NCBI RefSeq assembly: GCF_023149135.1
Contig: NZ_JAIWJX010000002.1
Coordinates: forward strand, 2,170,001 to 2,234,000
Reading direction: 5' to 3'
Length of the DNA: 64,000 bases
From: Fictibacillus marinisediminis
GTDB lineage: Bacteria; Bacillota; Bacilli; Bacillales; Fictibacillaceae
Shown piece by piece: positions 26,747 to 36,115 of the stretch. The notes below the pieces were generated by a model that saw nothing but the letters and a program-made list of their open reading frames with translations, did no database searches and was not told the origin of the DNA. The translations under genes and the position numbers were made by a program. Positions within the stretch are counted from its first letter, which is position 1. Each line of letters starts with the position of its first letter.

Positions 26747-26780
26747 AGAGACTTCTCCTTTACACCTTATTAGATCTTAA

Positions 26781-26796
26781 CTAAAAACGTTTTTAG
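26781..26796. promoter_or_regulatory. 16-bp perfect palindrome between divergent genes
   Basis: CTAAAAACGTTTTTAG is a perfect palindrome with a T/A-rich surround, 35 nt upstream of the CAP lipoprotein gene and 131 nt before the flavin oxidoreductase gene. Lying between divergent promoters it is more likely an operator than a terminator. No factor is assigned. Confidence 0.5.
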
Positions 26797-26927
26797 TATT
26801 TCACGAAATAAGAAAGGCATACTAAGCCATGTAAATTTAAGTGCGGGCACTTTTAATGCATAAATTACTTTTTAAAAGTATGATTGATAGGAAAGAAGAA
26901 ACAAGAAACAAGAAAAGGAGTGCGTTC

Positions 26928-28064
26928 ATGAACAACACATACCAAAAATTATTAGAGCCTTATACATTTGCAGATGGATTTTCAGTGAAAAACCGTATCG
27001 TTATGGCTCCAATGACCAATTTTTCTTCCAATCCAGACGGAACAGTGACTGATGAGGAAGTTAACTATTATGTACGCCGTTCAAAGGGAGCAGGCTTGGT
27101 GATTACAGCCTGCGCATATGTTACACCAAGCGGCAAGGGATTTCATGGTGAGTTCGGAAGCCATAGTGATGATATGATTCCAAGTTTAAGAAAGCTTGCT
27201 TCCAGCATAAAAAAACAGGGAGCAAAGGCCATTCTTCAAGTTTTCCATGGCGGGCGGATGTGTCCTCCTTCGCTGGTACCCAATGGAGATGTGATAAGTG
27301 CCAGTGCTGTTCCTCCAGAACAGAAAACACCTACTGGTGAACAGCCAGTACCACGTGAATTGACCCATTCAGAGATCGAAGAAATCATCCGTGACTTTGG
27401 CGAATCTGCACGCAGAGCGATTGAGGCGGGCTTTGACGGAATCGAAATTCATGGAGCAAACGGATATTTAATTCAACAGTTCTTTTCTCCGCATTCAAAC
27501 CAGCGTGATGACCAATGGGGAGGAAGTTTGGAAAAACGTATGGCGTTTCCGCTGGCAGTTATTGATGCAGTAACAGCCGCTGTCCAGACACATGCCAAAG
27601 AGCCTTTCCTGGTGGGTTATAGACTTTCACCTGAAGAACCTGAAACCCCTGGAATTACGATGGATGAAACGTTAGGATTAATGGATGAACTTGTGAAAAA
27701 GAAACTGGACTATCTTCATGTATCACTTATGGATTTCTGGTCTGTTCCAAGAAGAGGTGTAGACGATAATCGCTCTCGAATGGAGATCATCCAGGAAAGA
27801 GTCGGAGATCAGGTTCCCGTGATTGGGGTGGGTTCCATTTATACAGCAGAGGATGCGTTAAAAGCCTTGAATACCGGAGTCCCCTTTATTGCATTAGGCA
27901 GAGAATTAATCATTGATCCTGATTGGGTACAAAAGATCGAAGAGGGAAGAGCCTCTGAGATTGAAACGAAATTAAGAAAAGACGCACAAGAAGAGCTCGT
28001 CGTTCCTGAACCACTCTGGCAGGCCATCATGAATACACCAGGGTGGTTTCCAATAGAAAATTAA
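26928..28064 (+). CDS. Old-yellow-enzyme family NADH:flavin oxidoreductase
   Basis: A 378-residue FMN enzyme with a TIM-barrel fold that reduces activated C=C bonds. VKNRIVMAPMTNF at the N-terminus, the substrate-anion pair in GIEIHGANGYLIQQFFSPHSNQR, WGGSLEKRM and the FMN phosphate loop VIGVGSIYTAEDA are all present. It lacks the 4Fe-4S domain of 2,4-dienoyl-CoA reductases. ATG 26928 with AAAAGGAG upstream is used; in-frame ATGs further up have no site. The physiological substrate is unknown; quinones, nitro compounds or enals are likely. Confidence 0.88.
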   Translation: MNNTYQKLLEPYTFADGFSVKNRIVMAPMTNFSSNPDGTVTDEEVNYYVRRSKGAGLVITACAYVTPSGKGFHGEFGSHSDDMIPSLRKLASSIKKQGAKAILQVFHGGRMCPPSLVPNGDVISASAVPPEQKTPTGEQPVPRELTHSEIEEIIRDFGESARRAIEAGFDGIEIHGANGYLIQQFFSPHSNQRDDQWGGSLEKRMAFPLAVIDAVTAAVQTHAKEPFLVGYRLSPEEPETPGITMDETLGLMDELVKKKLDYLHVSLMDFWSVPRRGVDDNRSRMEIIQERVGDQVPVIGVGSIYTAEDALKALNTGVPFIALGRELIIDPDWVQKIEEGRASEIETKLRKDAQEELVVPEPLWQAIMNTPGWFPIEN

Positions 28065-28068
28065 AATA

Positions 28069-28290
28069 AAAGCTCTGTTAGTCCATGTTGTTGATTTTTG
28101 GTGGGGTGTGATTGAACCGCCTACTGAAAAGCAGAAGGGAATAAGCAAGCTTTTTCCTTTCTGCTTTTCGGGCGCTTCATTTGTTTAACAAATCAGTTCT
28201 TATTGGAGAAAAAGACTTGAGGGCCTCTTTTAAGCATCAGTATGCGATGTCCAATATGATTGAAAATCAACAATTTGCTTTAACAAAGGC
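28069..28290 (+). repeat. Interspersed intergenic repeat family 1, long copy with 100-bp insert
   Basis: This copy shares the blocks listed for 10665-10783 but has an extra 100 bp (28113-28212) between GTGTGAT and AGACTTG. The insert contains its own hairpin: GAAAAGCAGAA (28126-28136) and TTCTGCTTTTC (28159-28169). Outside the insert, TTGTTGATTTT (28088-28098) is perfectly complementary to AAAATCAACAA (28263-28273), so the whole unit can fold on itself. The short copy has lost the left arm. Confidence 0.82.
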
Positions 28291-28296
28291 ATAATA

Positions 28297-28334
28297 AAAG
28301 GAAGCCCCGGAAATCAATCCAGGGCTTCTTTTTT
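28297..28334. terminator. Terminator between converging units
   Basis: GAAGCCCCGG and CCAGGGCTTC form a 10-bp stem with one mismatch, flanked by AAAAG and a seven-T run; it overlaps the stop codon of the minus-strand gene. Confidence 0.85.
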
Positions 28335-29337
28335 AATCGGATAGGCTGTTGATCCTAAATCCTATTTTTCCAAATTGTTCAGCTTTATTCAAACGCTCAA
28401 AAGCATGCTCAAATTGATTTAAATCAAACATTTTATCAACAATCGGCCTGATTTTATGTTTGTTAATAAATTGAATCATTTCAGTGAATTCTTCACTGCT
28501 GCCCATCGTAGTGCCGAAAAAGCTATATTGTCCATAGAAGAATTTCCTTAAATCAAGCTGAATCTGGTCACCGGCTGATGCACCAAATGTTACGATTGTG
28601 CCTCCTGTACGCAACTGATTTAATGATTTGTTAAAAGTTGCTGCACCCACACTTTCAATCACAAGATCCATCTTTTGGTTATCAAGCTGCCGGTTCCAAT
28701 CCTCATTGCTGTTTATCGCCTGAACGGCACCTAATTTGCGTGCTCTTTGGCCTTTTTCTTCAGAACGGGAAGTCACATATACTTCGGCATTAACTGCTTT
28801 TGCAAATTGCAGCAGGAAGGTAGCCACACCACTTCCAATCCCGGGTATAAGGACCCTTTGATGTTCTTTCAGTCTGCCTCTGGTAAAAAGAGCTCTGAAT
28901 GCCGTCAACGCGGCTAATGATAAGACTCCCGCTTCTTCCCACGTTAAATGTGCTGGTTTAGGCACGGCATTTTCAGCAGGAACTGTCACCTTTTCTGCAA
29001 AGGTTCCGTGAAAGGGGAGTCCGAGTATTTCAAAACCTTCCGGCGGTGCATCACTTTTTTCCTTCCAGCCGATTCCCGGGTTAATAATAACCTCATTTCC
29101 GACAATCACGTTGTTTACGCCTTCTCCAACAGCTTCAACAATGCCTGCTCCATCTGATCCTATGATTAAAGGGGGATCCGATGGCTGATGTCTTTCCATC
29201 ACAAACAAATCACGGTGATTTAAGCCTGCAGTTATTAATTTAATTCTTACTTCTCCAGGTTTTGGGCCTTTTTCCTCGAATTCAGTATAGACGAGTCCTG
29301 ATAAACCTTTTTGATTTTTATGAACAAGTGCTTTCAT
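28333..29337 (-). CDS. Zinc-independent medium-chain alcohol dehydrogenase/reductase (YogA-like)
   Basis: A 334-residue MDR-superfamily oxidoreductase. GroES-like half with GLNHRDLFVMERHQPSDPPL and GSDGAGIVEAVGEGV; nucleotide-binding half with RVLIPGIGSGVATFLLQFAK. The catalytic and structural zinc cysteines are absent, placing it with quinone-reductase or enoyl-reductase-like members. ATG 29337 has GGGAGGC upstream; a start 18 nt earlier overlaps that site. Substrate unknown. Confidence 0.82.
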   Translation of the reverse strand: MKALVHKNQKGLSGLVYTEFEEKGPKPGEVRIKLITAGLNHRDLFVMERHQPSDPPLIIGSDGAGIVEAVGEGVNNVIVGNEVIINPGIGWKEKSDAPPEGFEILGLPFHGTFAEKVTVPAENAVPKPAHLTWEEAGVLSLAALTAFRALFTRGRLKEHQRVLIPGIGSGVATFLLQFAKAVNAEVYVTSRSEEKGQRARKLGAVQAINSNEDWNRQLDNQKMDLVIESVGAATFNKSLNQLRTGGTIVTFGASAGDQIQLDLRKFFYGQYSFFGTTMGSSEEFTEMIQFINKHKIRPIVDKMFDLNQFEHAFERLNKAEQFGKIGFRINSLSD

Positions 29338-29373
29338 GATAGCCTCCCATTCCACTAAGTTACAACAAGTGTA

Positions 29374-29526
29374 TCAAAGGAAATCTTCATTGTCTTTTAC
29401 CTCGTATATATTCATAACCATCTGGCAGTCTCTGCAATCATACGTTTTGCTACAATGCGGGCATACTTTTTGTTAAAGTGGTAAAAAATCATCTTGAAGA
29501 TGAAGAATCTCAAAATTATGCCGCAT
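29374..29526 (-). pseudogene. Small four-cysteine zinc-ribbon gene broken by an in-frame stop
   Basis: On the minus strand one frame of 51 codons reads MRHNFEILHLQDDFLPL, then TAA at codon 18, then QKVCPHCSKTYDCRDC and MVMNIYEVKDNEDFL to TGA. CPHC and CRDC form a plausible zinc ribbon, so the frame looks once coding. There is no good ribosome site before the ATG and no start after the TAA, so the gene is probably dead, or the TAA is a sequence error. Family not recognised. Confidence 0.4.
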
Positions 29527-29554
29527 TGATGGAATGGAAAAATCCATTTATAAC

Positions 29555-29609
29555 TTGATATTTTCTTTTAAATATATAATAATAGTAACAAACTTACTTT
29601 TTGTATGTT
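29555..29609 (+). promoter_or_regulatory. catE promoter and 19-bp dyad operator
   Basis: TTGATA (29555-29560) and TAATAA (29577-29582) are 16 nt apart. AACTTAC-TTTTT-GTATGTT (29591-29609) is an inverted repeat with one mismatch placed at the expected transcription start. MarR- and DUF24-type repressors (YodB, CatR, MhqR) control such dioxygenase genes in Bacillus, so repression by one of these is plausible. Confidence 0.6.
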
Positions 29610-29633
29610 ACAAAACATAAAGGAGCATTTAAG

Positions 29634-30488
29634 ATGAACTTTCACACACGTCCGCACACTTTTGTAGAAACCGTTCAATTAATCGTCGAGGATTTGAATC
29701 GATCGCTATCTTTTTATCAAGATATATTAGGTTTTTCAGTTCTTAAAGAAGAAAGGGGAGTCGTTTTCTTAACACTGGATGGCCATAACTCTATCTTATC
29801 TGTCGTACAGCCTGAAAATGCGAAACCGAAACAGCCCCGAACATCAGGATTGTATCACTTTGCATTGCTTCTCCCAAACCGTAATGAACTAGCCAAAGTG
29901 CTGCGCCACTTCATTGATATTGGTTATCCACTACAGGGCGCATCGGACCATCTTGTGAGCGAAGCTTTATATTTGGCTGATCCGGATGGCAACGGAATTG
30001 AAATATACGTAGACCGTGATTCAAATGAATGGAAATGGGAAAATGGACAAGTGGAGATGACTACGGAACCTCTTGATGCAAAAGGGCTGTTAGCTGAGAG
30101 TGACGGCTCCACTTATGAAGGGCTGCCAAAAGAAACCATTATGGGGCATCTGCATCTTCATGTATCTGATTTACAAGAAGCAGAATCATTTTATTGTGAA
30201 GGGTTAGGATTCGAAGTTGTTCTTCGTTATAGCAACCATGCATTATTCATCTCAACCGGCGGTTATCATCACCATCTCGGTTTAAACATCTGGAACGGTC
30301 AAGGTGCACCTGCTCCCGATAAACATCGCGCAGGATTGAAACAGTTTACTGTTGTTTATCCGTCAGCTGAAGCAAGAGATGAAGCCGCGGCCCGGCTTGG
30401 GAAATTAGGTAATAATGTCCAGCAACTTGAGCAATCTCTTTTTGTAAAAGATCCTTCAGGTACTCTGATGGAATTAGCGATAGATTAA
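29634..30488 (+). CDS. catE: VOC-family dioxygenase/glyoxalase protein, CatE-like
   Basis: A 284-residue protein with two VOC (glyoxalase-like) modules, VETVQLIVEDLNRSLSFYQD and MGHLHLHVSDLQEAESFYCE. Metal ligands typical of extradiol dioxygenases are visible: His in GHLHLHV, His in GGYHHHLGLN and Glu in GTLMELAID. It resembles B. subtilis CatE, a catechol-2,3-dioxygenase involved in quinone/catechol resistance. ATG 29634 follows AAAGGAGC. In B. subtilis catE is paired with catD (DoxX); here a DoxX gene lies 24 kb away instead. Confidence 0.82.
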   Translation: MNFHTRPHTFVETVQLIVEDLNRSLSFYQDILGFSVLKEERGVVFLTLDGHNSILSVVQPENAKPKQPRTSGLYHFALLLPNRNELAKVLRHFIDIGYPLQGASDHLVSEALYLADPDGNGIEIYVDRDSNEWKWENGQVEMTTEPLDAKGLLAESDGSTYEGLPKETIMGHLHLHVSDLQEAESFYCEGLGFEVVLRYSNHALFISTGGYHHHLGLNIWNGQGAPAPDKHRAGLKQFTVVYPSAEARDEAAARLGKLGNNVQQLEQSLFVKDPSGTLMELAID

Positions 30489-30496
30489 CATAAGGC

Positions 30497-30535
30497 AAAT
30501 CAACCCATCGTCTTTTTGCAGCGGTGGGTTGATTT
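30497..30535 (+). terminator. Terminator of catE
   Basis: AAATCAACCCA and TGGGTTGATTT form a perfect 11-bp stem, then ATTTTG. Confidence 0.88.
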
Positions 30536-30639
30536 ATTTTGTGTCCCATACAACGATGGACTTAAAGGAGGTCAAAATTAGCTGTATGGGAAGTAGGAAG
30601 TCAATAACAATCGAAGAAATGAGCATTCCAATCAGGCTG

Positions 30640-30735
30640 TTAAAAATGCATGGGCAGGATGAAGCCATTAATTCCAATCCCCAATAAAGTACTGCCGCAG
30701 CCGATGGCGATCCATTTCTTCATAGTATCTTTCAT
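30640..30735 (-). pseudogene. N-terminal remnant of a YitT-family membrane protein gene
   Basis: The minus strand encodes MKDTMKKWIAIGCGSTLLGI followed by GINGFILPMHF and a stop. This matches the first transmembrane segment of YitT-family (DUF161) proteins, whose first helix ends in a proline-containing FLIPxHLxDGG-like motif. Everything after PMHF is missing. The region 30536-30861 has no other gene; an AAGGAGGT at 30565 on the plus strand leads only to a 33-codon frame with poor spacing. Confidence 0.5.
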
Positions 30736-30861
30736 CTCCGAACAATGTTTTTTTACTACCATATGTAAGAGCTTAAGATTTATGTTTCACCGGATGATAG
30801 GAGTATTATCCGGCTTACGATTGCTCAAACTACCCATATGTTGAACAATCGGAGAGCTGCC

Positions 30862-31791
30862 ATGATTTGTCGTTCTAGTGAAGAGCTTAATCAATTAGTA
30901 TTGGAAGCCAAGGACTGCACGAAGTTCGGTAAAGTAGCGGATTACATACCTGCACTGAAAAAAGCAGATCCTGATGACTTATCTGTCGCCATCTATCACA
31001 CTGATGGTACATGTTTATCGGCAGGAGATGTCCAATTGAAGATAACGCTTCAAAGCATTTCTAAGGTGCTGGCTCTCGCCCTCGCATTAATGGACTGCGG
31101 CGAAGATGAAGTTTTTTGTAAAATCGGGTATGAGCCTACTGGAGATCCTTTCAATTCCATCGTAAAGCTGGAGATCAGTAAACCTTCGAAACCGCTAAAT
31201 CCCATGATTAATGCCGGAGCACTGGTCGTGACTCACATGATTAAAGGACATTCGGTCCACGAGAGGTTTGAACGTCTTCTTCAATTTGTCAGGAAGCTGG
31301 CTGGAAATCCTTCCATCTCTCATTGTGAAGAAGTGGCTGTATCAGAGTTTGAGACCGCACATTTAAACCGTTCACTTTGTTATTTTATGAAGCAGCATGG
31401 CATCATTAATGAAGATGTGGATAATCTTATCTACCTTTATACAAAGCAATGCGCTATAGAAATGAATTGCCTTGATTTGGCGAAAATTGGCCTTGTTCTT
31501 GCTCTTGATGGTATTGACCCATTGACGAATAATCGGTTAATCCCCACGCATATCGCTCGGATCTGCAAGACTTTAATGGTGACGTGCGGCATGTACAATG
31601 CTTCCGGCGAATTTGCCGTAAGAGTTGGGATTCCTGCTAAGAGCGGTGTTTCTGGAGGGATCATGGGTGCCGTGCCCAACCGGTTCGGCATCGGGATCTT
31701 TGGTGCGGCACTTGATGAGAAAGGAAATAGCATAGCCGGACTTAAAATTCTGGAGATGCTTTCTAAACGATACGATCTAAGTATGTTTTAG
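30862..31791 (+). CDS. glsA: Glutaminase
   Basis: A 309-residue glutaminase that converts glutamine to glutamate and ammonia. It has the serine beta-lactamase-like fold with the catalytic SxxK in [10 protein letters not shown] near residue 63. [31 protein letters not shown] and [13 protein letters not shown] are family blocks. ATG 30862 follows CGGAGAG and gives the length of B. subtilis YlaM; an in-frame ATG 24 nt upstream lacks a ribosome site. It stands alone with its own terminator. Confidence 0.93.
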   Translation: MICRSSEELNQLVLEAKDCTKFGKVADYIPALKKADPDDLSVAIYHTDGTCLSAGDVQLKITLQSISKVLALALALMDCGEDEVFCKIGYEPTGDPFNSIVKLEISKPSKPLNPMINAGALVVTHMIKGHSVHERFERLLQFVRKLAGNPSISHCEEVAVSEFETAHLNRSLCYFMKQHGIINEDVDNLIYLYTKQCAIEMNCLDLAKIGLVLALDGIDPLTNNRLIPTHIARICKTLMVTCGMYNASGEFAVRVGIPAKSGVSGGIMGAVPNRFGIGIFGAALDEKGNSIAGLKILEMLSKRYDLSMF

Positions 31792-31804
31792 GACGAGCTA
31801 TTTT

Positions 31805-31834
31805 ACAGCCTTATTTAAATAGGGCTGTTTTTTT
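31805..31834 (+). terminator. Terminator of glsA
   Basis: ACAGCC and GGCTGT bracket TATTTAAATA, itself self-complementary, then seven T. Confidence 0.85.
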
Positions 31835-31916
31835 ATGTCGAATGGAGGGTATCTTAACAATATTTGATGGAGTAAAAGCTTAATTACAATACTTTGCTAA
31901 TAAGGGGAAATCATTC

Positions 31917-32735
31917 ATGAGCCGAACACATGAGCAGCGAATTCAATTGCACGGTTTTAATAACCTGACCAAATCATTAAGCTTTAATATGTACGATATT
32001 TGTTACACTAAGACAAGGAAAGAGCGGGAAGCCTATATTGAGTACATCGATGAAGAATACAGCGCTGAGCGGTTAACCGGCATTCTTCAGAAAGTGTCCG
32101 ACACGATTGGAGCGCACGTATTAAATATCGCTAAACAAGACTATGTTCCCCAAGGAGCCAGTGTAACATTATTAGTTTCTGAAGGCCCAATTGTCGAAGT
32201 ACCTACTGAAAATATTGATGAAACACCGGCAGCCATGCCTGAATCTGTAGTCATGCAGCTGGACAAAAGCCATTTAACCGTTCATACGTATCCCGAATAT
32301 CATCCGGACGAAGGAATCAGCACCTTTAGAGCGGATATTGATGTTTCAACTTGCGGGGAGATTTCTCCTTTAAAAGCTTTAAATCATCTCATCGATTCCT
32401 TTGATACCGATATTATGACCGTCGACTACTGGGTGAGAGGGTTCACAAGAGATATTAATGGCCAAAAGCTTTTTATTGATCATGATATATCTTCCATACA
32501 AAATTTTATCAGCGAGGATTTTAAAAACGAATTTGATATGATTGATTCAAACATCTATCAGGAAAATATTTTTCATACGAAATGCAAGCTGAAAAATTTT
32601 GACCTGAACAATTACTTATTCGGCTACTCAAGGGATACACTGACCGAACAGGAACAAGCGGAAATCACCAAAAGAATTACCGAGGAGATGGATGAGATCT
32701 ATTTTGGAAGAAATATGAATCGTTTTTTTAGGTAG
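31917..32735 (+). CDS. speD: S-adenosylmethionine decarboxylase, long (E. coli) type
   Basis: A 272-residue proenzyme that supplies aminopropyl groups for spermidine. [14 protein letters not shown] contains the Ser near residue 118 at which the chain cleaves itself to form the pyruvoyl cofactor. [20 protein letters not shown] and [20 protein letters not shown] are hallmarks of the class found in E. coli, not the short SpeH form used by B. subtilis. No spermidine synthase is adjacent. Confidence 0.93.
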   Translation: MSRTHEQRIQLHGFNNLTKSLSFNMYDICYTKTRKEREAYIEYIDEEYSAERLTGILQKVSDTIGAHVLNIAKQDYVPQGASVTLLVSEGPIVEVPTENIDETPAAMPESVVMQLDKSHLTVHTYPEYHPDEGISTFRADIDVSTCGEISPLKALNHLIDSFDTDIMTVDYWVRGFTRDINGQKLFIDHDISSIQNFISEDFKNEFDMIDSNIYQENIFHTKCKLKNFDLNNYLFGYSRDTLTEQEQAEITKRITEEMDEIYFGRNMNRFFR

Positions 32736-33030
32736 CTGTTTTCTAAAAGATTGTAGCTTTGGATTTAGCTTCTTTAACCTTTTTAGCGTAACTAAATCTG
32801 CACCTATTACGCGTGAGGAGTCAAGCCGGATTTTTTATTTTCAAATTTACAGGTCTTCTGTTCAAAAAATTCCGATTTATGTTCAAACTGTTTATACGTG
32901 ACACTTAACGACAGGATTCAACACATTTAATTAAAAAGAACCATTGACTCGTAAAGCTCTCTGGTCGCTACGTCCTTTTTTTCCTTCCATACTCCTTAAT
33001 TCCAACATCATTGTTTACAGAGCGTTAAAT
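32736..33030. other. Intergenic stretch without a gene
   Basis: About 295 nt after speD with many short T and A runs. I see no reading frame with a ribosome site. ATTGTAGCTTTGGATTTAGC and the CCGGATTTTTTATTTT run near 32828 may act as loose terminators of speD, but neither has a strong stem. Confidence 0.5.
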
Positions 33031-33032
33031 TG

Positions 33033-33063
33033 AAAAAGAGACCCGAATCGGGCCTCTTTTTTT
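33033..33063. terminator. Terminator of the SASP gene
   Basis: AAAAAGAG and CTCTTTTT flank CCCGAATCGGG, giving a strong bidirectional hairpin 10 nt past the minus-strand stop. Confidence 0.9.
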
Positions 33064-33073
33064 GAAATCAACA

Positions 33074-33265
33074 CTATCGAGGCTGATTTCCAAGCTGCTG
33101 TTCCGCCATGGCAATGAGACGTTTTGTCATCTCTCCGCCTACAGATCCATTAGCCCGTGCGGTCGTATCTGCACCAAGCTTCACTCCAAACTCATTGGCT
33201 ATTTCCTCTTTCATCCTGCTTAACGCATTCTCAGAACCAGGTACCAAAAGTTTGTTTCTTGCCAT
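33074..33265 (-). CDS. Small acid-soluble spore protein, alpha/beta type
   Basis: A 63-residue spore DNA-binding protein. The GPR protease site EIANEFGV and the two DNA-contact blocks ([30 protein letters not shown]) are intact. GGGGGTG lies 8 nt before ATG 33265 on the minus strand. Expression would be forespore-specific (sigma-G); I could not place a convincing -35/-10. It shows the organism forms endospores. Confidence 0.96.
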   Translation of the reverse strand: MARNKLLVPGSENALSRMKEEIANEFGVKLGADTTARANGSVGGEMTKRLIAMAEQQLGNQPR

Positions 33266-33380
33266 GATGCAACACCCCCGCATGGAATTGAGCAGACAAT
33301 GCTGCTCGTCTATTAAGGTTTCCGAAAATGAAAAAAGGCATTCGTTTTTCAGATCCTTGCAACTGTTTAAAAGTAAATTA

Positions 33381-33410
33381 TTGGCTCCTGAAAAGCAGCA
33401 GCGTTATAAT
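33381..33410 (+). promoter_or_regulatory. Promoter of the nitroreductase gene
   Basis: TTGGCT and TATAAT are separated by 18 nt, 45 nt before the start codon. Confidence 0.6.
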
Positions 33411-33454
33411 GGATTCATAAATAAGCATAAGTTAGTTAAAAAGGATGTTGCAGT

Positions 33455-34024
33455 ATGGATGTTTTTGAAGCGATTAAAACAAGGAGAAGCATAGGTTTGG
33501 TTAAGGACGATCCAGTTCCCGATCATCTCCTCGAAAAAATTTTAGAAGCGGGAACATATGCTCCAAACCACCACCGTACGAATCCCTGGAGATTCTTTGT
33601 CATCAGCGAAGCAGGAAGAAACAAACTGGGAGAGCTTCTGGCAGAAATCACGAAGTCTGCAATGAATGAACCATTGTCAGAAGAAGATCAGCAAAAATTG
33701 GAGAAGGTAAAGAAAAAACCGCTTCGTGCACCGGTTATTATTGCGGTCGGAGTAGAGCCGGGAGATCACCAAAAAGTGATTCATAAGGAGGAAACAGCCG
33801 CTGTCAGTGCCTCGATTCAAAATATGCTGCTTGCTGCCCATGCTCTCGGTCTTGGGGCAGTTTGGCGCACAGGCGCGATTTGTTATGACGACAGAGTAAG
33901 GTCTTATTTCCGCCTCTCAGACAAAGGTGAAATGGCTGGATTTATCTATCTTGGCTATCCAAATAAAGCGCCTGCAGCTATCAATAAACAACCCTATCAG
34001 GAAATCACCGAGTGGTTAAAATAG
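33455..34024 (+). CDS. Nitroreductase-family FMN oxidoreductase
   Basis: A 189-residue single-domain nitroreductase, probably a homodimer using FMN and NAD(P)H. The FMN-phosphate arginines are in TRRSIGLVKDD, and APNHHRTNPWRFFV, SIQNMLLAAHALGLGAVWRTG and FIYLGYPN are family blocks (YdjA-like size). AAGGATG serves ATG 33455. The natural substrate is unknown. Confidence 0.88.
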   Translation: MDVFEAIKTRRSIGLVKDDPVPDHLLEKILEAGTYAPNHHRTNPWRFFVISEAGRNKLGELLAEITKSAMNEPLSEEDQQKLEKVKKKPLRAPVIIAVGVEPGDHQKVIHKEETAAVSASIQNMLLAAHALGLGAVWRTGAICYDDRVRSYFRLSDKGEMAGFIYLGYPNKAPAAINKQPYQEITEWLK

Positions 34025-34036
34025 TCGAATTACAAC

Positions 34037-34072
34037 ACGAAGAGAAGCCAACACGTTTCTCTTCGTTTTTTT
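34037..34072 (+). terminator. Terminator of the nitroreductase gene
   Basis: ACGAAGAGAA and TTCTCTTCGT form a perfect 10-bp stem, then seven T. Confidence 0.92.
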
Positions 34073-34139
34073 ATGGAGGAAAACAGGGTAAGGGTACTTT
34101 GTATGCATTGGTTTGACTAAATGAGAGAGGATGAAAAAT

Positions 34140-35126
<987 letters not shown>

Positions 35127-35142
35127 AGCAGAGTACGCAAAT

Positions 35143-35183
35143 AAATGGCGGCTTACTTCATAAGGAGGAGCTGCCATTTTTGT
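35143..35183 (+). terminator. Terminator of the aldo/keto reductase gene
   Basis: AAATGGCGGC and GCTGCCATTT pair over 10 bp with one G-U and a 17-nt loop, then TTG. Confidence 0.75.
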
Positions 35184-35220
35184 GTTAAGATAGGTTCATT
35201 ATTATAAAGCAGGTGTTTTT

Positions 35221-36048
35221 ATGAAAAACAGATTCTCTATTGGCCAGATGGCTAAACTTCACAGCATCCCCGTTAAAACGCTGCGCTATTATGACGAAAT
35301 TGGTTTATTTACGCCAGTTAACGTTGATCCCGTTTCTGGTTATCGCTATTATTCCTTTGAACAATTCGAACTGTTGGACATCATTTATTATTTAAAATCT
35401 ATGGGAGTCCCACTCAAGCAGATCAAGCTCCAGCTCGAAAAACGCAACCTGGATTCTTTCCTGGACATTCTTCAGAATCACAAAGAAGATGCTGAAGAAA
35501 AAATAAGAGAGCTGGAATCGATCAGTAAGAGGCTTGAACACCGAATAACTGAAATTCAAAAGACAAAAAGCGTAGAAATGCTTGGAATTCCTGAGGTCAA
35601 GCACTTTAAAGAGAGAGCAGTCATTCAAATGAAAGAACCGATCGCTTCCATTCACGAACTGGAGTACTCCTTAAGAAAAATCAAAACAATCCTAGGACAA
35701 ACGACATCCATAGTCATCGGAAAAGTAGGACTGACCGTCCCTTTTTCATTTATTCTGGAGAAGCGGTATACAGAATACAATTCTGTATTTTTGCTGCTGG
35801 AGTCACCAGAAGAGAACTCTTTATTGAAAGAAGAAGCGACGTATCTGTCAGAAGGGAATTATGCCTGTATTTCCTTCCGGGGGACTCACAGCGATGCCCC
35901 GGTGTATTATGATATACTTCTGAATTTCCTTGAAAAGAACAATCTGGAGGCTAAGGGAGATGCGATTGAGCGCGTGATCATTGATGAGTTCATATCCAAT
36001 CGCCAAAGCGACCACTTTGCTGAAATACAAATCCTTGTAGAGGAATAA
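35221..36048 (+). CDS. MerR-family multidrug-sensing regulator (BmrR-like)
   Basis: A 275-residue activator. The N-terminal MerR HTH (SIGQMAKLHSIPVKTLRYYD and VSGYRYYSFEQFE) is followed by a coiled coil (residues about 75-115) and a GyrI-like effector domain. BmrR/Mta-type proteins bind cationic drugs and activate transporters. The MFS exporter 67 nt downstream in the same direction is its probable target, although a terminator lies between them. The ribosome site (CAGGTG) is weak. Confidence 0.85.
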   Translation: MKNRFSIGQMAKLHSIPVKTLRYYDEIGLFTPVNVDPVSGYRYYSFEQFELLDIIYYLKSMGVPLKQIKLQLEKRNLDSFLDILQNHKEDAEEKIRELESISKRLEHRITEIQKTKSVEMLGIPEVKHFKERAVIQMKEPIASIHELEYSLRKIKTILGQTTSIVIGKVGLTVPFSFILEKRYTEYNSVFLLLESPEENSLLKEEATYLSEGNYACISFRGTHSDAPVYYDILLNFLEKNNLEAKGDAIERVIIDEFISNRQSDHFAEIQILVEE

Positions 36049-36054
36049 AGTTGA

Positions 36055-36078
36055 CCCTCCAGTTACTGGAGGGTTTAT
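36055..36078 (+). terminator. Terminator between the MerR and MFS genes
   Basis: CCCTCCAG and CTGGAGGG form a perfect 8-bp stem with a TTA loop, then TTTATTC. Confidence 0.85.
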
Positions 36079-36115
36079 TCTTTTTCTATTCTATTTTAAT
36101 CGAAAGGGAAGAGCC

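Noticed and set aside
30586..30687. 33-codon plus-strand frame after AAGGAGGT near 30565
   Set aside because: Spacing to the ATG is about 13 nt and the peptide is not protein-like; the opposite strand shows clear YitT similarity instead.
32818..32914. Short GTG-started frame in the speD-SASP gap
   Set aside because: No ribosome site before the GTG and low-complexity Phe/Lys content.
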